From a bacterium (GTDB lineage Bacteria > ARS69): a stretch of 64,000 nucleotides of DNA. Within the stretch, counting starts at the first letter, position 1, and every line of letters starts with the position of its first letter. The translations under genes and the position numbers were made by a program. This document shows positions 41,338 to 53,553 of this stretch, one piece after another. Location of the stretch: assembly GCA_025774805.1 (NCBI GenBank), contig JALGZR010000004.1:60903-124902 (forward strand). The letters are read 5' to 3'. The notes beneath the pieces are model-generated. The model was not told the DNA's origin. It saw nothing but the letters and a program-made list of their open reading frames with translations, and did not search any database.

Positions 41338-44318
41338 GCCACTCGATCCTGGACAGCATCGTCGAGTCCTACCGCCAGCAGTCGGGGGGCTTCCACGCGC
41401 TGCGGCCGTTCCAGGTCCGTGACATCCTCCTCGTCGCCAGCCTCTACGACTCCTATACGCTCGCCGAGGACGGCCGCCTGACCGAGCAGATCTTCGGCGA
41501 GTTCCACGAGCTGTCGCTGTCCGTGCCCGCTTACATCACGCGGGTTCCGACCGGCGAGGCCGCGCTCGATCTCCTCCGCGATCGCCGGTTCAACCTCGTC
41601 ATCACGATGGCCCGCGTGGGCGATCTGTCGGTGCAGGATTTCGGGTCGGCCGTGAAGGAGATCTACCCCGACCTTCCCGTCTACCTGATGACCTACGACA
41701 CCCGTGAGCTCGGAATTCTCGAGGGCGCGGGACGGGGCCTGAAGGGGATCGACCACGTGTTCGTCTGGCGGGGCGACACGCGGCTCTTCCTCGCGGTGAT
41801 CAAGCTCCTCGAAGATCAGTTGAACGTGGAGCACGACACCCGGGTCGGACACGTTCGCGTCCTCATCCTCGTCGAGGACAGCGTGCCCTTCTACTCCGCC
41901 TACCTTCCCATGCTCTTCGACGAGATCATGAAGCAGACCGGATCGCTGATCCACGAGGGGGCGAACGTCACCCAGAAGCTCCTCCGGATGCGGGCGCGGC
42001 CGAAGATCCTCCTGGCGACGAACTACGAGGAGGCGTGGGAGCTCTACACCCGCTACCGGGACACGGTCCTGGGCATCATCTCGGACATTCGCTTCCCGAA
42101 GGGGGGGCGCATCGATCCCGACGCGGGCGTCGAGCTCATCCGGAGCATCCGCGCCCAGGATCCCTATACCCCCCTCGTGCTCCAGTCCTCCGAGACCCGC
42201 TACTCGGAGACGGCGGAGTCCCTGGGAACGACCTTCATCCACAAGCGCTCCCCCATGCTCCTTCAGGAGTTCCGCAACTTCATGCTCGAGAACCTCGGGT
42301 TCGGGGACTTCGTCTTTCGGCTTCCGGACGGAACGGAGGTGGGAAGGGCGGCCGACCTCCTCGCGATGGTCAAGATCCTCGAGTCGGTGCCGGGTGAGTC
42401 GTTGCAGTTCCACGGTCGTCTCAACCATTTCTCGAACTGGCTCATGGCCCGCACCGAGTTCAGCGTGGCATCCGCGCTGCGCGAGCGGAAGGTGACGGAC
42501 TTCGAGACCACGGAGGAGATGCGCGACTTCCTGCGGCGCACGCTGCTGCTCTTCCGGCAGCGCACGCGACGGGGGGTCGTGGAGGACTTCAACCCGGCGC
42601 GCTTCGACGCGAGCAGCGAGTTCGTGCGCTTCGGCGGCGGATCCCTCGGCGGGAAGGGGCGCGGGCTGGCCTTCATCCACCGGCTCCTGAGCCGCCAGGA
42701 GATCGAGGATCACTACCGGAACGTCCGGATCTTCGTTCCTCCGTCCGCGGTGGTCGGGACCGATGTCTTCGATCGCTTCCTCGAGGAGAACGACCTGCAG
42801 GAGTTCGCGCTCCGCGAAGAGGACGATCGCGAGATCACGAACCGGTTCCTCTCCGCCCGGTTTCCCGAGGACGTCGTCGCCGATTTCTCGGCCTTTCTCG
42901 ATCGAGTCCGCTATCCGATCGCGGTCCGCTCCTCGAGCCTGCTCGAGGACTCGCACTACCAGCCGTACGCGGGCGTCTACGCGACCCGGATGCTCCCCAA
43001 CGCCGACCGCGATCCCCAGGTCCGTCTCCGAGAGCTCCTCGGCGCGGTCAAGTACATCTACGCCTCGACGTACTTCCAGAACGCGAAGGCCTACGTCGCC
43101 ACGACCCCCAACCGGATGGAAGAGGAGAGAATGGGGATCGTGATCCAGCAGATCGTCGGCAAGCGGTGCGGGGACCACGTCTATCCCCACGTGAGCGGGG
43201 TGGCGGGCTCGTACAACTTCTACCCGATCGGACCGATGAAGCCGGAGGAGGGGATCGCGAGCGTCGCGCTCGGACTGGGGAAGACGGTCGTCGAGGGGGG
43301 ACGGACCGTCCGCTTCTGCCCCTCGCACCCGGAGGTCCTGCCCCAGTTCTCGCAGACCCAGGACGTTTTGGAGAACGCACAGCGACAGTTCTGGGCGCTC
43401 GACGTCTCGAGCCCGGTCGACTTCTCGCTGCCCGACTCGAACCTGGTGAACCTCGATCTCGCCGACTCCGAGAACCACGACACCCTCTGGCCGGTCGGGG
43501 CGACCTACAGCCTCGAGGACGATCGGGTCCACGACGGGCTCTCCCGGGCGGGTATCCGCCTCGTCACGTTCGCCCCGTTGCTCAAGGGACAGATCATTCC
43601 CTTCGGGGAGATCATCGCCCTGCTCCTCGAGCTCGGATACCGGGCGCTATCCGGACCCGTGGAGATCGAGTTCGCCATGAACCTCGAGCCCGACTCGGGT
43701 GGTCCCAAGGAGTTCGCCTTCCTCCAGATCCGCCCCGTGGCGGTGCTCACGTCAGGCCGGGTCGAGATCGCGGAGGCCTATCCCGAGGAGTCCGTATTCG
43801 TGCGCTCCTCTCACGTGCTGGGTCACGGCCGTTTCCCCGGGATCCGCGACATCGTGACGGTGCGCATGGACACGTTTCGACGGGAACGGACGATGGACAT
43901 CGCGACGGACGTCGGGAGGATGAACGACCAGCTCGTGAGCGAGGGCCGCTCCTACGTTCTGCTGGGTCCGGGGCGGTGGGGCACGGCGGACCGGTGGCTG
44001 GGCATTCCCGTGGCCTGGAACCAGATCTCGGGAGCCCGCGTCATCCTCGAACGCGACCTCACGGATCTCAGGATCGAGCCCTCTCAGGGCACCCACTTCT
44101 TCCAGAACATGACCAGCTACGGAATCGGATACTTCAACGTCCTGGAATCCGCCGGCGGATTCCTCGACCAGGGGTGGCTCGACTCTCTGCCCGTCCGGGC
44201 CGAGACCCCGTGGCTCCGTCACATCCGTCTTTCGGAGCCCCTGGAGATCTTGGTCGACGGCCGACGTCGGGAAGGCCTAATCCTGAAGAAGAGGTGGGAT
44301 CCGGAGGAGGGGCCCTAG
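41334..44318 (+). CDS. Two receiver-like domains fused to a PEP/pyruvate-binding (PPDK N-terminal) domain
   Basis: A 994-residue protein. Residues about 25-155 resemble a degenerate receiver (DILLVASLYDSYTLAED...VYLMTY). Residues about 180-320 are a second receiver-like domain (VRVLILVEDSVPFYSAYLP, with GIISDIRFPKGG at the phospho-Asp position). From about 430 to 790 comes the ATP-grasp part of PEP synthase/PPDK (GGGSLGGKGRGLAF, YPIAVRSSSLLEDSHYQPYAGVYATR, GIVIQQIVGKRCGDHVYPHVSG). No phosphohistidine swivel motif (G-G-x-T-S-H) or PEP barrel is present, so it cannot make PEP by the usual route. It ends with LLGPGRWGTADRWLG and a C-terminal domain of unknown role. The stop TAG lies in repeat copy B. 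Similar chains are, as far as I know, uncharacterised. Confidence 0.85.
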   Translation: MSHSILDSIVESYRQQSGGFHALRPFQVRDILLVASLYDSYTLAEDGRLTEQIFGEFHELSLSVPAYITRVPTGEAALDLLRDRRFNLVITMARVGDLSVQDFGSAVKEIYPDLPVYLMTYDTRELGILEGAGRGLKGIDHVFVWRGDTRLFLAVIKLLEDQLNVEHDTRVGHVRVLILVEDSVPFYSAYLPMLFDEIMKQTGSLIHEGANVTQKLLRMRARPKILLATNYEEAWELYTRYRDTVLGIISDIRFPKGGRIDPDAGVELIRSIRAQDPYTPLVLQSSETRYSETAESLGTTFIHKRSPMLLQEFRNFMLENLGFGDFVFRLPDGTEVGRAADLLAMVKILESVPGESLQFHGRLNHFSNWLMARTEFSVASALRERKVTDFETTEEMRDFLRRTLLLFRQRTRRGVVEDFNPARFDASSEFVRFGGGSLGGKGRGLAFIHRLLSRQEIEDHYRNVRIFVPPSAVVGTDVFDRFLEENDLQEFALREEDDREITNRFLSARFPEDVVADFSAFLDRVRYPIAVRSSSLLEDSHYQPYAGVYATRMLPNADRDPQVRLRELLGAVKYIYASTYFQNAKAYVATTPNRMEEERMGIVIQQIVGKRCGDHVYPHVSGVAGSYNFYPIGPMKPEEGIASVALGLGKTVVEGGRTVRFCPSHPEVLPQFSQTQDVLENAQRQFWALDVSSPVDFSLPDSNLVNLDLADSENHDTLWPVGATYSLEDDRVHDGLSRAGIRLVTFAPLLKGQIIPFGEIIALLLELGYRALSGPVEIEFAMNLEPDSGGPKEFAFLQIRPVAVLTSGRVEIAEAYPEESVFVRSSHVLGHGRFPGIRDIVTVRMDTFRRERTMDIATDVGRMNDQLVSEGRSYVLLGPGRWGTADRWLGIPVAWNQISGARVILERDLTDLRIEPSQGTHFFQNMTSYGIGYFNVLESAGGFLDQGWLDSLPVRAETPWLRHIRLSEPLEILVDGRRREGLILKKRWDPEEGP

Positions 44319-44496
44319 CCTGCATTTCTCACCAGCCTCGTCGCGAGGCTGTGGATCGTCGTGTCTGGCGAGGAGATGGGGTGCTTTCGCCCGAGGCGGG
44401 GCTGTAGCCCCGTCGCAGGGAGGAAGTGCCGCAGCGACGAAGCCAGGCGCGGCTTTGCCGCTGCCGCAGCAGAAGCTGGTGAGATATGCAGGCTAG
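44315..44496 (+). repeat. CTAG palindromic repeat, full copy B (182 bp)
   Basis: Ends CTAGCCTGCATTTCTCACCA and TGGTGAGATATGCAGGCTAG-type complement. The centre has the hairpin CGGGGC-TGTA-GCCCCG between CCCGAGG and TCGCAGGG, then GTCGC...GCGAC and GCGGC-TTT-GCCGC. The first CTAG provides the TAG stop of the fusion gene to its left; glnS ends 12 bases to its right. Confidence 0.92.
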
Positions 44497-44508
44497 GCCG
44501 GACTTCCG

Positions 44509-46170
44509 TCAGACCTTCTTCTGCTCCCGTTTCGCGATCTTGGCCCACGTGTCCCGGAGGCCGGTCGTCCGGTTGAAGACCGGCCGATCCGGGGAGGAGT
44601 CCGCGGCGTCGACGCAGAAGTACCCCTGCCGCTCGAACTGCACCAGCTTCACCCCCTCGACGACCTTCCTGGAATTCGGATCGAGGTTGGCGCGGAAGTC
44701 GGAGCCCTCCGGCGCGGAGCTCGGATCGGGCGTCGCGAAGAGGTGGTCGTAGATCCTCACCGTCCCCTCGATCGCGTGCGCGGCGGAGACCCAGTGGATC
44801 GTGCCGCGCACCTTGCGGCCGTCGGGGGCGTTCCCCCCGCGGGTCGCGGGATCGTACGTGCAGCGCAGCTCGGTGACCCGGCCGTCCGCGTCCCGGATCA
44901 CGTCGATGCACCGCACGAAGTAGGCGTAGCGCAAGCGCACCTCCCGCCCCGGAGCCAGCCGGAAGAACCTGCGGGGCGGATCCTCCATGAAATCGGCGCG
45001 CTCGATCCAGAGCTCCTTCCCGAACGGGACCTTCCGCGTTCCGGCCGAGGCGTCCTCGGGGTTGTTGACGGCCTCGATCTCGTCGGCCTTCCCGTCGGGC
45101 CAGTTCTCGATCACGACCTTCAGCGGATCCAGCACCCCCATGACGCGAAGCGCGGTCCGATTGAGCTCCTCCCGCACCGTGTGCTCGAGAAGACCGAAGT
45201 CGACCACGCTGTTGTCCTTGGCGACGCCGATCCGGTCACAGAAGGTCCGGATCGCGGCGGGCGGGTAGCCGCGTCGGCGCAGCGCACGCAGCGTGGGCAT
45301 CCGGGGATCGTCCCACCCGTCGACGTGCCCCTCCTGCACCAGGATCAGCGACTTGCGCTTGGAAGTGATCGTGTGCGTGAGCTCGAGGCGGGCGAACTCG
45401 ATCTGCTGCGGGTGCGGCACGTCCTCGAGCTGATCGAGAAACCAGTCGTAGAGGGGGCGGTGGTCCTCGAACTCCAGGGAGCAGAGCGAGTGCGTGATCC
45501 CCTCGATCGCGTCGGACTGGCCGTGGGCCCAGTCGTACGTCGGGTAGATGCACCAGTCGTCGCCGGTCCGGTGATGTGTCGCGTGCAGTATGCGGTACAT
45601 CACCGGATCACGCAGGTTCAGGTTCGGTGAGCTCATGTCGATCTTGGCCCGAAGCACGCGCGCACCATCCGGGAACTCGCCCGCCCGCATGCGGCGAAAC
45701 AGATCGAGGCTCTCCTCCTGCGGTCGGTCCCGCCACGGACTGTTTCGACCCGGCTCCGTGAGGGTGCCCCGATACTCCCGGATCTCCGCCGCCGAGAGGT
45801 CGTCGACGTAGGCCTTGTCCTTGCGGATCAGCTCCTCCGCCCACACGTAGAGCTGCTCGAAGTAGTCCGAGGCGAAGTACAGGCGATCCTCCCAGTCGTA
45901 GCCGAGCCAGCGGATGTCCTCCTGCATCCCGTGGACGTACTTGTCCTCCTCGCGGGTCGGGTTCGTGTCGTCGAACCGGAGATTGCACTCTCCGCCGTAC
46001 TCCGCCGCGAGGGAGAAGTTGAGGCAGATCGCCTTCGCGTGCCCGATGTGGAGGTAGGCGTTCGGCTCGGGAGGAAAGCGGGTGCGGATCGGACCCGGGA
46101 ATCGACCCGACGCGAGGTGCCCGTCGATGATGTGCTGGATGAAGTTCCGCCGTATCGTCTTCTCGCTCAT
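44509..46170 (-). CDS. glnS: Glutamine--tRNA ligase
   Basis: A 553-residue class I synthetase of normal length. The HIGH-type motif appears as [20 protein letters not shown] near residue 35. [22 protein letters not shown] and the KMSKS-type loop, here [12 protein letters not shown] (near residue 265), follow. The C-terminal anticodon-binding barrels include the late [11 protein letters not shown]. It charges tRNA-Gln directly, so this organism need not rely only on the GatCAB amidation route for glutamine. The ATG overlaps the gltX stop (ATGA), giving tight coupling of the two sister synthetases. Confidence 0.97.
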   Translation of the reverse strand: MSEKTIRRNFIQHIIDGHLASGRFPGPIRTRFPPEPNAYLHIGHAKAICLNFSLAAEYGGECNLRFDDTNPTREEDKYVHGMQEDIRWLGYDWEDRLYFASDYFEQLYVWAEELIRKDKAYVDDLSAAEIREYRGTLTEPGRNSPWRDRPQEESLDLFRRMRAGEFPDGARVLRAKIDMSSPNLNLRDPVMYRILHATHHRTGDDWCIYPTYDWAHGQSDAIEGITHSLCSLEFEDHRPLYDWFLDQLEDVPHPQQIEFARLELTHTITSKRKSLILVQEGHVDGWDDPRMPTLRALRRRGYPPAAIRTFCDRIGVAKDNSVVDFGLLEHTVREELNRTALRVMGVLDPLKVVIENWPDGKADEIEAVNNPEDASAGTRKVPFGKELWIERADFMEDPPRRFFRLAPGREVRLRYAYFVRCIDVIRDADGRVTELRCTYDPATRGGNAPDGRKVRGTIHWVSAAHAIEGTVRIYDHLFATPDPSSAPEGSDFRANLDPNSRKVVEGVKLVQFERQGYFCVDAADSSPDRPVFNRTTGLRDTWAKIAKREQKKV

Positions 46171-47756
46171 GCCTTCCTCCGCCCCGGCGCAGCGCCGGCC
46201 GCGAGCTCCCGCGCTCGGTCGATCCGCCGCAGACACCTCTCCCGCCCCAGGATGGCCAAGGTCTCGAAGATGCCGAAGCCCACGGCCCGGCCGGTCACCG
46301 CGACCCGCAGTCCGTGGATGATCCGGCCGATATTGATTCCCTCGGCCGCGATAAAGTCCTTCAGCAACGTCTCCAGGGACTCCGCGTCGAACGCGGCGGC
46401 GTCGGCGAGCCGCTCGCGGAAGCGCGCCAGAAGGTCGGTCGCGTCCTCCGGGTCCCGGAGACGCTTCGCGAAGGCCTTCTCCTCGTAGACGAGCTCCTCG
46501 TCGGCCGTGAAGAAGTCCCGGTAATCGAGGATGTCCCCGAAGACCTTGATCCGGTCTCCGGCCGCCGAGACGATCGCCGACACCGTCTCGATCTCCCCCG
46601 TGGTCGGAGGAGAGCCGACGAGTCCGGCCCGCTCGAGGTACGGAAGCACGCGCGGTACCTTCGCCTCCGCCCCGAGCCCGAAGGCATAGTGCTCCTGGAA
46701 GGCGAACAGCTTCTTCGGGTCGAAGCTGGCCGCCGCCTTGTTCACGCGCTCCAGCGAGAAGCTCTCGATCATCCGTTCGCGAGTGAAGAACTCTGTCTCG
46801 CCGTCGAGGGCCCACCCCAGAAGCAACAGGTAGTTGACGACCGCTTCGGGCAGGTAGCCGACGGTCTCGTAGAAGTCGACGACCACCGGGTTGAAGGTCT
46901 CGGAGTCGGTCGCGTGTCCGATGGCCTCGGCGATCCCGAGTCCGTGCTCGTGGATCTTCGCGAAATCGGGATGACGGAGGTACTTCTCGAGCTTGCGCTT
47001 GCTGAGCTTGGTCCGGCTCCCCGGCTCGGCCACGTAGGGGAGGTGGGCGTACTCGGGCGACTCGTGTCCGAGCCCGCGCGCGATGTGGATCTGGCGCGGG
47101 GTGTTCGACAGGTGCTCCTCGGCCCGGATCACGTGGGTGATCCCCATGTCGTGATCGTCGACGACGTTCGCGAGGTGGTAGAGACACGTGCCGTCCGCGC
47201 GCTGAATCACGTGGTCCTGTTCCCGGGCCCAGTCGAACGCCATCTCGCCCCGGATGAGGTCGCGGAAGACGCACTCGCCCTCCCGCGGCATCTTCAGTCG
47301 GATGGCGGCGGCCCGTCCCTCGGCCTCGAAACGCTTCGCCGCGTCGGCCGTCTCCGCCATCCAGCGCCGGCTGTAGAGGAAGCGCTCTCCCCGCTGCCGA
47401 GCCGCCTCGCGCTCGACCCGGATCTCCTCGGGGGTCGCGTAGTCCCGGTAGGCGAAGCCTCCCTCGACGAGAGCCCGCGCCGCCTCCCGGTAGCGCTCGA
47501 GCTTCTCCGACTGGTAATAGGGCCCGTGGGGGCCGCCGACCTCCGCTCCCTCGTCCCAGTCGAGACCGAGCCACCGGAAGCCTCGGAGGATCGGCTGCAG
47601 GGCTTCCTCGACGTTGCGCTGCCGATCCGTATCGTCGATCCGCAGCACGAACCGGCCGCCGTGGCGGCGAGCGAAGAGCCAGTTGTACAGCGCGGTGCGG
47701 ACCCCCCCGATGTGGAGGTATCCGGTGGGACTGGGGGCGAAACGAGTGCGGATCAT
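46167..47756 (-). CDS. gltX: Glutamate--tRNA ligase
   Basis: A 529-residue class I synthetase. Motifs: [25 protein letters not shown] (HIGG form of HIGH, residue about 12), [23 protein letters not shown], and the KMSKS-type loop as [13 protein letters not shown] near residue 255. It charges tRNA-Glu. The start ATG follows GGGAG. It is the first gene of a two-gene unit with glnS, and the diverged palindromic element at 47807 lies in its upstream region, where it could influence expression. Confidence 0.97.
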   Translation of the reverse strand: MIRTRFAPSPTGYLHIGGVRTALYNWLFARRHGGRFVLRIDDTDRQRNVEEALQPILRGFRWLGLDWDEGAEVGGPHGPYYQSEKLERYREAARALVEGGFAYRDYATPEEIRVEREAARQRGERFLYSRRWMAETADAAKRFEAEGRAAAIRLKMPREGECVFRDLIRGEMAFDWAREQDHVIQRADGTCLYHLANVVDDHDMGITHVIRAEEHLSNTPRQIHIARGLGHESPEYAHLPYVAEPGSRTKLSKRKLEKYLRHPDFAKIHEHGLGIAEAIGHATDSETFNPVVVDFYETVGYLPEAVVNYLLLLGWALDGETEFFTRERMIESFSLERVNKAAASFDPKKLFAFQEHYAFGLGAEAKVPRVLPYLERAGLVGSPPTTGEIETVSAIVSAAGDRIKVFGDILDYRDFFTADEELVYEEKAFAKRLRDPEDATDLLARFRERLADAAAFDAESLETLLKDFIAAEGINIGRIIHGLRVAVTGRAVGFGIFETLAILGRERCLRRIDRARELAAGAAPGRRKA

Positions 47757-47806
47757 GATTCGGGCTCCCGGTCGAGCCTGATCAAAAGCGCAGGCCAGCC
47801 TGCCTG

Positions 47807-47990
47807 CGAGCCCGGACTATCCATGAAGATCGTCGCGAGATTGCGGAGACGCCCACCGGACGGGCACCCGCAGGGGTTCGGACCCGAGGCGTATCCGGAC
47901 GATACGTCGCAGGGTACGGACCCCAGGGACGCCCGTCCAGTGGCGTGTATCCGCGATCGCAGCAGATCATTCATGGATAGTCCGGGCTCG
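47807..47990. repeat. Diverged 184-bp palindromic element related to the CTAG family
   Basis: Perfect 21-base terminal inverted repeats: CGAGCCCGGACTATCCATGAA at 47807-47827 and its complement at 47970-47990. The arms differ from the CTAG family, but inner blocks are shared: ATCGTCGCGAG near the left, CCCGAGG and CGTCGCAGGG around a central hairpin, and GCAGCAG near the right, in the same order and spacing. The central stem reads CGTATC...GATACG instead of CGGGGC...GCCCCG. It lies between the gltX start and the gdhA terminator. Confidence 0.88.
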
Positions 47991-48001
47991 GGACCAAGGA
48001 A

Positions 48002-48029
48002 AGGGGCGGAACCGTTCGGCTCCGCCCCT
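48002..48029 (-). terminator. Terminator hairpin downstream of gdhA
   Basis: A nine-base stem AGGGGCGGA/TCCGCCCCT with inner CCG-TT-CGG pairing, 39 bases after the gdhA stop on the minus strand. The T tract is short, so it is a moderate candidate. Confidence 0.6.
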
Positions 48030-48067
48030 CGTCTCCCGGAAGGTCCGGGGTCGTGCCGTGTCGGCCT

Positions 48068-49561
<1,494 letters not shown>

Positions 49562-50302
49562 CTATGTTTCGCGCCTTCCGTCTTCAAGGGAATCGGGCCC
49601 GAAAAAGCGCGCCCCGGACTCGATTTCCGGCCCCCGGTCCGGATCGCTCCGGCCGGGCTTCGGCCGGAAGGGATTCTCCTCGGTGCGCCACCAGACTCCG
49701 GGGTAGGGGGGAAGGGTGTCCCGCACCTCGACGATGCGGGGGCGGCCCGGGGGCCAGTAGATCCGCTGGGCGCGGCGCCCTCCCGCGAACCGGTGCACCA
49801 GGGCGAAGAGGCCCTCGGGGCCGAAGTACTGGCTCTGGTCGACCGTCCCGTCGTCGTCGACGTCGATCCGGATGAGAATCGCGTTCGACCCGTCGAAGAA
49901 CCAGCTCCGGCGGCCTCCGAGATCCCGCCGCTCGATGCGGCGGAGCTCTCCCCTGCGGGCCTCGATCTCCGCGATGCGGGTCCGGTAGGGGGCCGTGAGA
50001 CGCAGGTAGGTGTCGTCGAAGGGGTGGGCCCCCGAGGCCGGCGGCTTCAGCAGGTAGGCCAGGGCCTCCCCCGGACGCCACGCGGGAGCGGCGGGTGGGG
50101 GGGCGACCGGCTCTCCCGGCCCGGACACCGGTCCCACCGCACAGCCTCCGAGAACCGCGCCGGCGACGAGTGCCGCCACGCCGCCGCGAGGGGAGGGACG
50201 ACCCCGCTTCCGTCGACGCCCCCCCTCCCGCGCCGCGGGCGATCTCGGCGAATCGGTCCGTGCGGGCGCGCGCCCGCCCGCGATCGGTGCGAATCCCGTC
50301 AT
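49562..50302 (-). CDS. Putative lipoprotein of unknown function
   Basis: A 246-residue protein. A long basic, Pro/Arg-rich head (about residues 10-40) precedes a hydrophobic segment ending AGAVLGGC, a good lipobox, then a Pro/Ala linker. The mature part has [30 protein letters not shown], a D-x-D-x-D-G calcium-binding-like run, and a Trp/Pro-rich [10 protein letters not shown] recognise no family. ATG 50302 has AGGAGG eight bases upstream; the n-region is unusually long for a signal peptide. It is divergent from uvrB across a 243-base gap. Confidence 0.7.
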   Translation of the reverse strand: MTGFAPIAGGRAPARTDSPRSPAAREGGRRRKRGRPSPRGGVAALVAGAVLGGCAVGPVSGPGEPVAPPPAAPAWRPGEALAYLLKPPASGAHPFDDTYLRLTAPYRTRIAEIEARRGELRRIERRDLGGRRSWFFDGSNAILIRIDVDDDGTVDQSQYFGPEGLFALVHRFAGGRRAQRIYWPPGRPRIVEVRDTLPPYPGVWWRTEENPFRPKPGRSDPDRGPEIESGARFFGPDSLEDGRRET

Positions 50303-50545
50303 GATCCGGCCCTCCTGCCGCTTTCGAGTCCCCGTCTCCGGAACCACGCCTCCTCCCCTCCCTGTCTCCGTCGGCCCGGTCAGCCTCTCTCTGAAGGAAG
50401 GCGGACCGGGCATGGTAGCACGAAGGCCCGGAGGGACGTCACGATCCGAAGGGCGACCCCGGCCTTCTCGACTCGCGGTCGCCTCGGGGGGAGAGTACAC
50501 TTCCCGTCTTCCCTCTCATCATTCCCTTCCGATTCGAGGCGAGGC

Positions 50546-52633
50546 GTGAGCTTCCAACTCGTCACCGATCTCGAGCCCCGGGGCGACCAGCCGGGTGCGG
50601 TCGAGGAGCTCGTCACCGGCCTCGAGGAGGGACGCCGTCACCAGACGCTCCTGGGGGTGACCGGAAGCGGGAAGACGTTCACGCTCGCCAACGTGATCGC
50701 CCGATGGGGACGACCCGCTCTGGTGATCTCGCCGAACAAGACCCTGGCCGCCCAGCTCTACGGAGAGTTCCGCTCCTTTTTTCCGAGAAACCGGGTCGAG
50801 TACTTCATCTCCTACTACGACTACTACCAGCCGGAGGCCTACGTCCCGCAGACGGACACCTACATCGAGAAGGACGCCTCCATCAACGACGACATAGACC
50901 GGCTGCGGCTCCGGGCCATGACCGCGGTGATGACCCGATCGGACGTCATCGTGGTGGCCTCGGTGTCCTGCATCTACGGCCTCGGCTCCCCCGACGACTT
51001 CCGGGACCTCTCGGTGCCGATTCGCGTCGGGGACCGGCGGGACCGCGACGCGGTGCTGCGCGATCTCGTGGAGATCCAGTACGCGCGCAACGATCTCGTG
51101 ATCGAGCGGGGGACGTTCCGGGTGCGCGGCGACACGATCGAGATCCGACCCGCCTACGAGGAGGACCTTCTCCGACTCGAGCTGTTCGGGGACGAGGTCG
51201 AGCGCATGGCGATCGTCGACCCCCTCACGGGCGAGGTGAAGGCGGAGCCGGAGGAGTACCGGGTCTTCCCCGCCAAGCAGTACGTGACCGCCCGGCCGAG
51301 CGTCGAGCGGGCCCTCACCACGATCCGGTCCGAGCTCGAGGAGCGGCTGAAGGACCTCCGAGACCGGAACAAGCTGCTCGAGGCGCAGCGGCTCGAGTCG
51401 CGGACGAAGTTCGATCTCGAGATGATCGAGGAGATCGGGTACTGCTCCGGCATCGAGAACTACTCCCGCCACTTCTCCGGTCGGGCGCCGGGACAGCGCC
51501 CCTATTGCCTCATCGACTTTCTCCCCGACGAGTTCCTCACCATCATCGACGAATCCCACGTCGCCGTTCCGCAGATCGGCGGCATGTACCACGGGGACGT
51601 CTCCCGGAAGGGCACCCTCGTCGAGCACGGTTTCCGCCTACCCTCCGCGATCGACAACCGGCCCGCCAACTTCTCGGAATTCGAGGAGATGACCGGTCCC
51701 ACGATCTACGTCTCCGCGACGCCGGGACCCTACGAGCTGGAGAGATCGGAGGGTGTGGTCGTGGAACAGATCATCCGACCCACGGGTCTGATGGAGCCCG
51801 AGGTCGTGGTTCGACCGGTCGCGGGTCAGATCGACGACCTCCTCGAGGAGATCCGGTCCACGGTGGAGCGGGAGGAGCGGACCCTGATCACGACGCTCAC
51901 GAAGCGGATGGCCGAGGATCTCACCGACTACCTCGAGGAGATGGGGGTCCGGGTCCGCTACCTCCACTCCGACATCGACGCCCTCGATCGGATCGAGATC
52001 CTCCGCGGGCTCCGTCTCGGGGAGTTCGACGTTCTCGTGGGGATCAATCTCCTGCGGGAAGGTCTCGATCTGCCCGAGGTCTCGCTGGTCGCGATTCTCG
52101 ACGCGGACAAGGAGGGATTCCTCCGCTCCGACCGGTCGTTGATCCAGACCGCGGGACGCGCGGCGCGCAACGTGGCGGGACGGGTGATCATGTACGCCGA
52201 CGAGATCACGGGTTCCATGGCGCGAACGATCGAGGAGACCGACCGCCGACGCCGGCTCCAGGAGGAGTACAACCGGGAGCACGGGATCGTCCCCGAGACG
52301 ATCGTGAAGTCGATCGAGGAAGTCCTGTCGCAGACCGCGGTCGTCGAGGCGCGGACGGACGGAGACGGCGAGCCACCCGAGCGCCTGCCCGAGGCGACCG
52401 GGGAGAGCCCGGACCGGGAGGAGATGATGGCCCGGCTCGAGAAGGAGATGCTGGAGGCGGCCGGGAAGCTGGAGTTCGAGCTCGCCGCGAGCCTGCGTGA
52501 CCGCATCCTCGAGCTGCGGGCCGAGGCGGCGGCTCCCGCGAAGACAGCCGGGGCGGCCCGGGGGCGGCCGACGGGGGTCGGCACGCGGGCGGGCCGTTCC
52601 GGCTACCGGAAGGGAAAGAGGAGGCGAAGGTGA
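50546..52633 (+). CDS. uvrB: UvrABC nucleotide excision repair subunit B
   Basis: A 695-residue helicase-like repair protein that, with UvrA, verifies DNA damage and loads UvrC. Walker A is [10 protein letters not shown] near residue 40. The beta-hairpin that clamps DNA is [21 protein letters not shown] (about 92-112). DEAD-box-like DESHV lies near 338, helicase motif VI is [10 protein letters not shown], and the C-terminal UVR domain is at about 635-665 ([23 protein letters not shown]) that contacts UvrC. The start is GTG with a weak GAGGC; an upstream in-frame extension lacks homology. It overlaps nadC (GTGA). TACACT at 50496 may be its -10 box, without a clear -35. Confidence 0.97.
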   Translation: MSFQLVTDLEPRGDQPGAVEELVTGLEEGRRHQTLLGVTGSGKTFTLANVIARWGRPALVISPNKTLAAQLYGEFRSFFPRNRVEYFISYYDYYQPEAYVPQTDTYIEKDASINDDIDRLRLRAMTAVMTRSDVIVVASVSCIYGLGSPDDFRDLSVPIRVGDRRDRDAVLRDLVEIQYARNDLVIERGTFRVRGDTIEIRPAYEEDLLRLELFGDEVERMAIVDPLTGEVKAEPEEYRVFPAKQYVTARPSVERALTTIRSELEERLKDLRDRNKLLEAQRLESRTKFDLEMIEEIGYCSGIENYSRHFSGRAPGQRPYCLIDFLPDEFLTIIDESHVAVPQIGGMYHGDVSRKGTLVEHGFRLPSAIDNRPANFSEFEEMTGPTIYVSATPGPYELERSEGVVVEQIIRPTGLMEPEVVVRPVAGQIDDLLEEIRSTVEREERTLITTLTKRMAEDLTDYLEEMGVRVRYLHSDIDALDRIEILRGLRLGEFDVLVGINLLREGLDLPEVSLVAILDADKEGFLRSDRSLIQTAGRAARNVAGRVIMYADEITGSMARTIEETDRRRRLQEEYNREHGIVPETIVKSIEEVLSQTAVVEARTDGDGEPPERLPEATGESPDREEMMARLEKEMLEAAGKLEFELAASLRDRILELRAEAAAPAKTAGAARGRPTGVGTRAGRSGYRKGKRRRR

Positions 52634-53538
52634 AACCGCTCTTGGGGATGTTCGATGCGGGTCCCCCCGGGCCGGAGATACTCGATCCGATCGTCCGCGC
52701 CGCCCTCGAGGAGGATCACGCCTTCGACGATCGGTCGACGGCACCGCTTCTCCCCGGCCGGGACACGTGGCGGGGAAGGGTCCTCGGCCGCGAGGCCGGA
52801 GTCCTGGCCGGCGTCGACGTCTTCCGGAGGGTGTTCGAGATGCTCGCGGAGGGCGCGGAGGTCACGGTGACCGGCGGCCGGGACGGCGACTCCTTCGCCG
52901 CCGCCGACACCGTTCTCGAGATCGAGGGACCCGGGAGGATTCTTCTCTCCGGCGAGCGAACGGCGCTCAACTTCCTCCAGCGGCTCTCCGGAGTGGCGAC
53001 CGCCACCCGTAGAGCGGTAAGGGCCGCGGCCGGCAGGTTCGCCGTGTGCGACACGCGGAAGACGACCCCGGGGATGCGGGCGCTCGAGAAGTGGGCGGTC
53101 GTGATCGGAGGCGGGAGGAGCCACCGTTGGAGTCTCGGGGACATGGTGATGCTCAAGGAGAACCACCTCGCGCTCGGAGGCGGCGTGACCGCGGCGGTGG
53201 AGGCGATCCGGGCCGACCCCGAATCCGCACGGCTTCCGATCACGGTCGAGGTCACGTCCGAGGCGCAGGCGAGCGAGGCGGCGGCCCTCGGGGTCGACCG
53301 GCTTCTCCTCGACAACATGACGATCGATGAGATGGCGCGCGTCTCCGCCTCCCTCGGACCTCTCGACCGTCGGCCCGAGCTCGAGGCGTCGGGCGGCATT
53401 CGGCCCGAGGACGTCGGGCGCATCGCCGACGCGGGCGTCGATCTCGTGAGCCTCGGCTCCCTCACGCACAGCGTGAGGGCGATCGACTTCTCCTTCCGGA
53501 TCGTGCCCCCCGGGGACGAGACGCGTTTCCCCGAATGA
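52630..53538 (+). CDS. nadC: Nicotinate-nucleotide pyrophosphorylase (carboxylating)
   Basis: A 302-residue quinolinate phosphoribosyltransferase: quinolinate plus PRPP gives nicotinate mononucleotide, CO2 and pyrophosphate in NAD synthesis. Motifs: [36 protein letters not shown] (active-site R-K-T-T-P-G), [18 protein letters not shown] (K-E-N-H), [14 protein letters not shown] and LLLDNMT (Asp-Asn), [10 protein letters not shown] near the end. It starts at a GTG overlapping the uvrB stop. Repeat copy C separates it from birA, and with coaX beyond this is the common nadC-birA-coaX cofactor cluster. Confidence 0.97.
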   Translation: MKPLLGMFDAGPPGPEILDPIVRAALEEDHAFDDRSTAPLLPGRDTWRGRVLGREAGVLAGVDVFRRVFEMLAEGAEVTVTGGRDGDSFAAADTVLEIEGPGRILLSGERTALNFLQRLSGVATATRRAVRAAAGRFAVCDTRKTTPGMRALEKWAVVIGGGRSHRWSLGDMVMLKENHLALGGGVTAAVEAIRADPESARLPITVEVTSEAQASEAAALGVDRLLLDNMTIDEMARVSASLGPLDRRPELEASGGIRPEDVGRIADAGVDLVSLGSLTHSVRAIDFSFRIVPPGDETRFPE

Positions 53539-53553
53539 GCGGCGACCCGTCCT

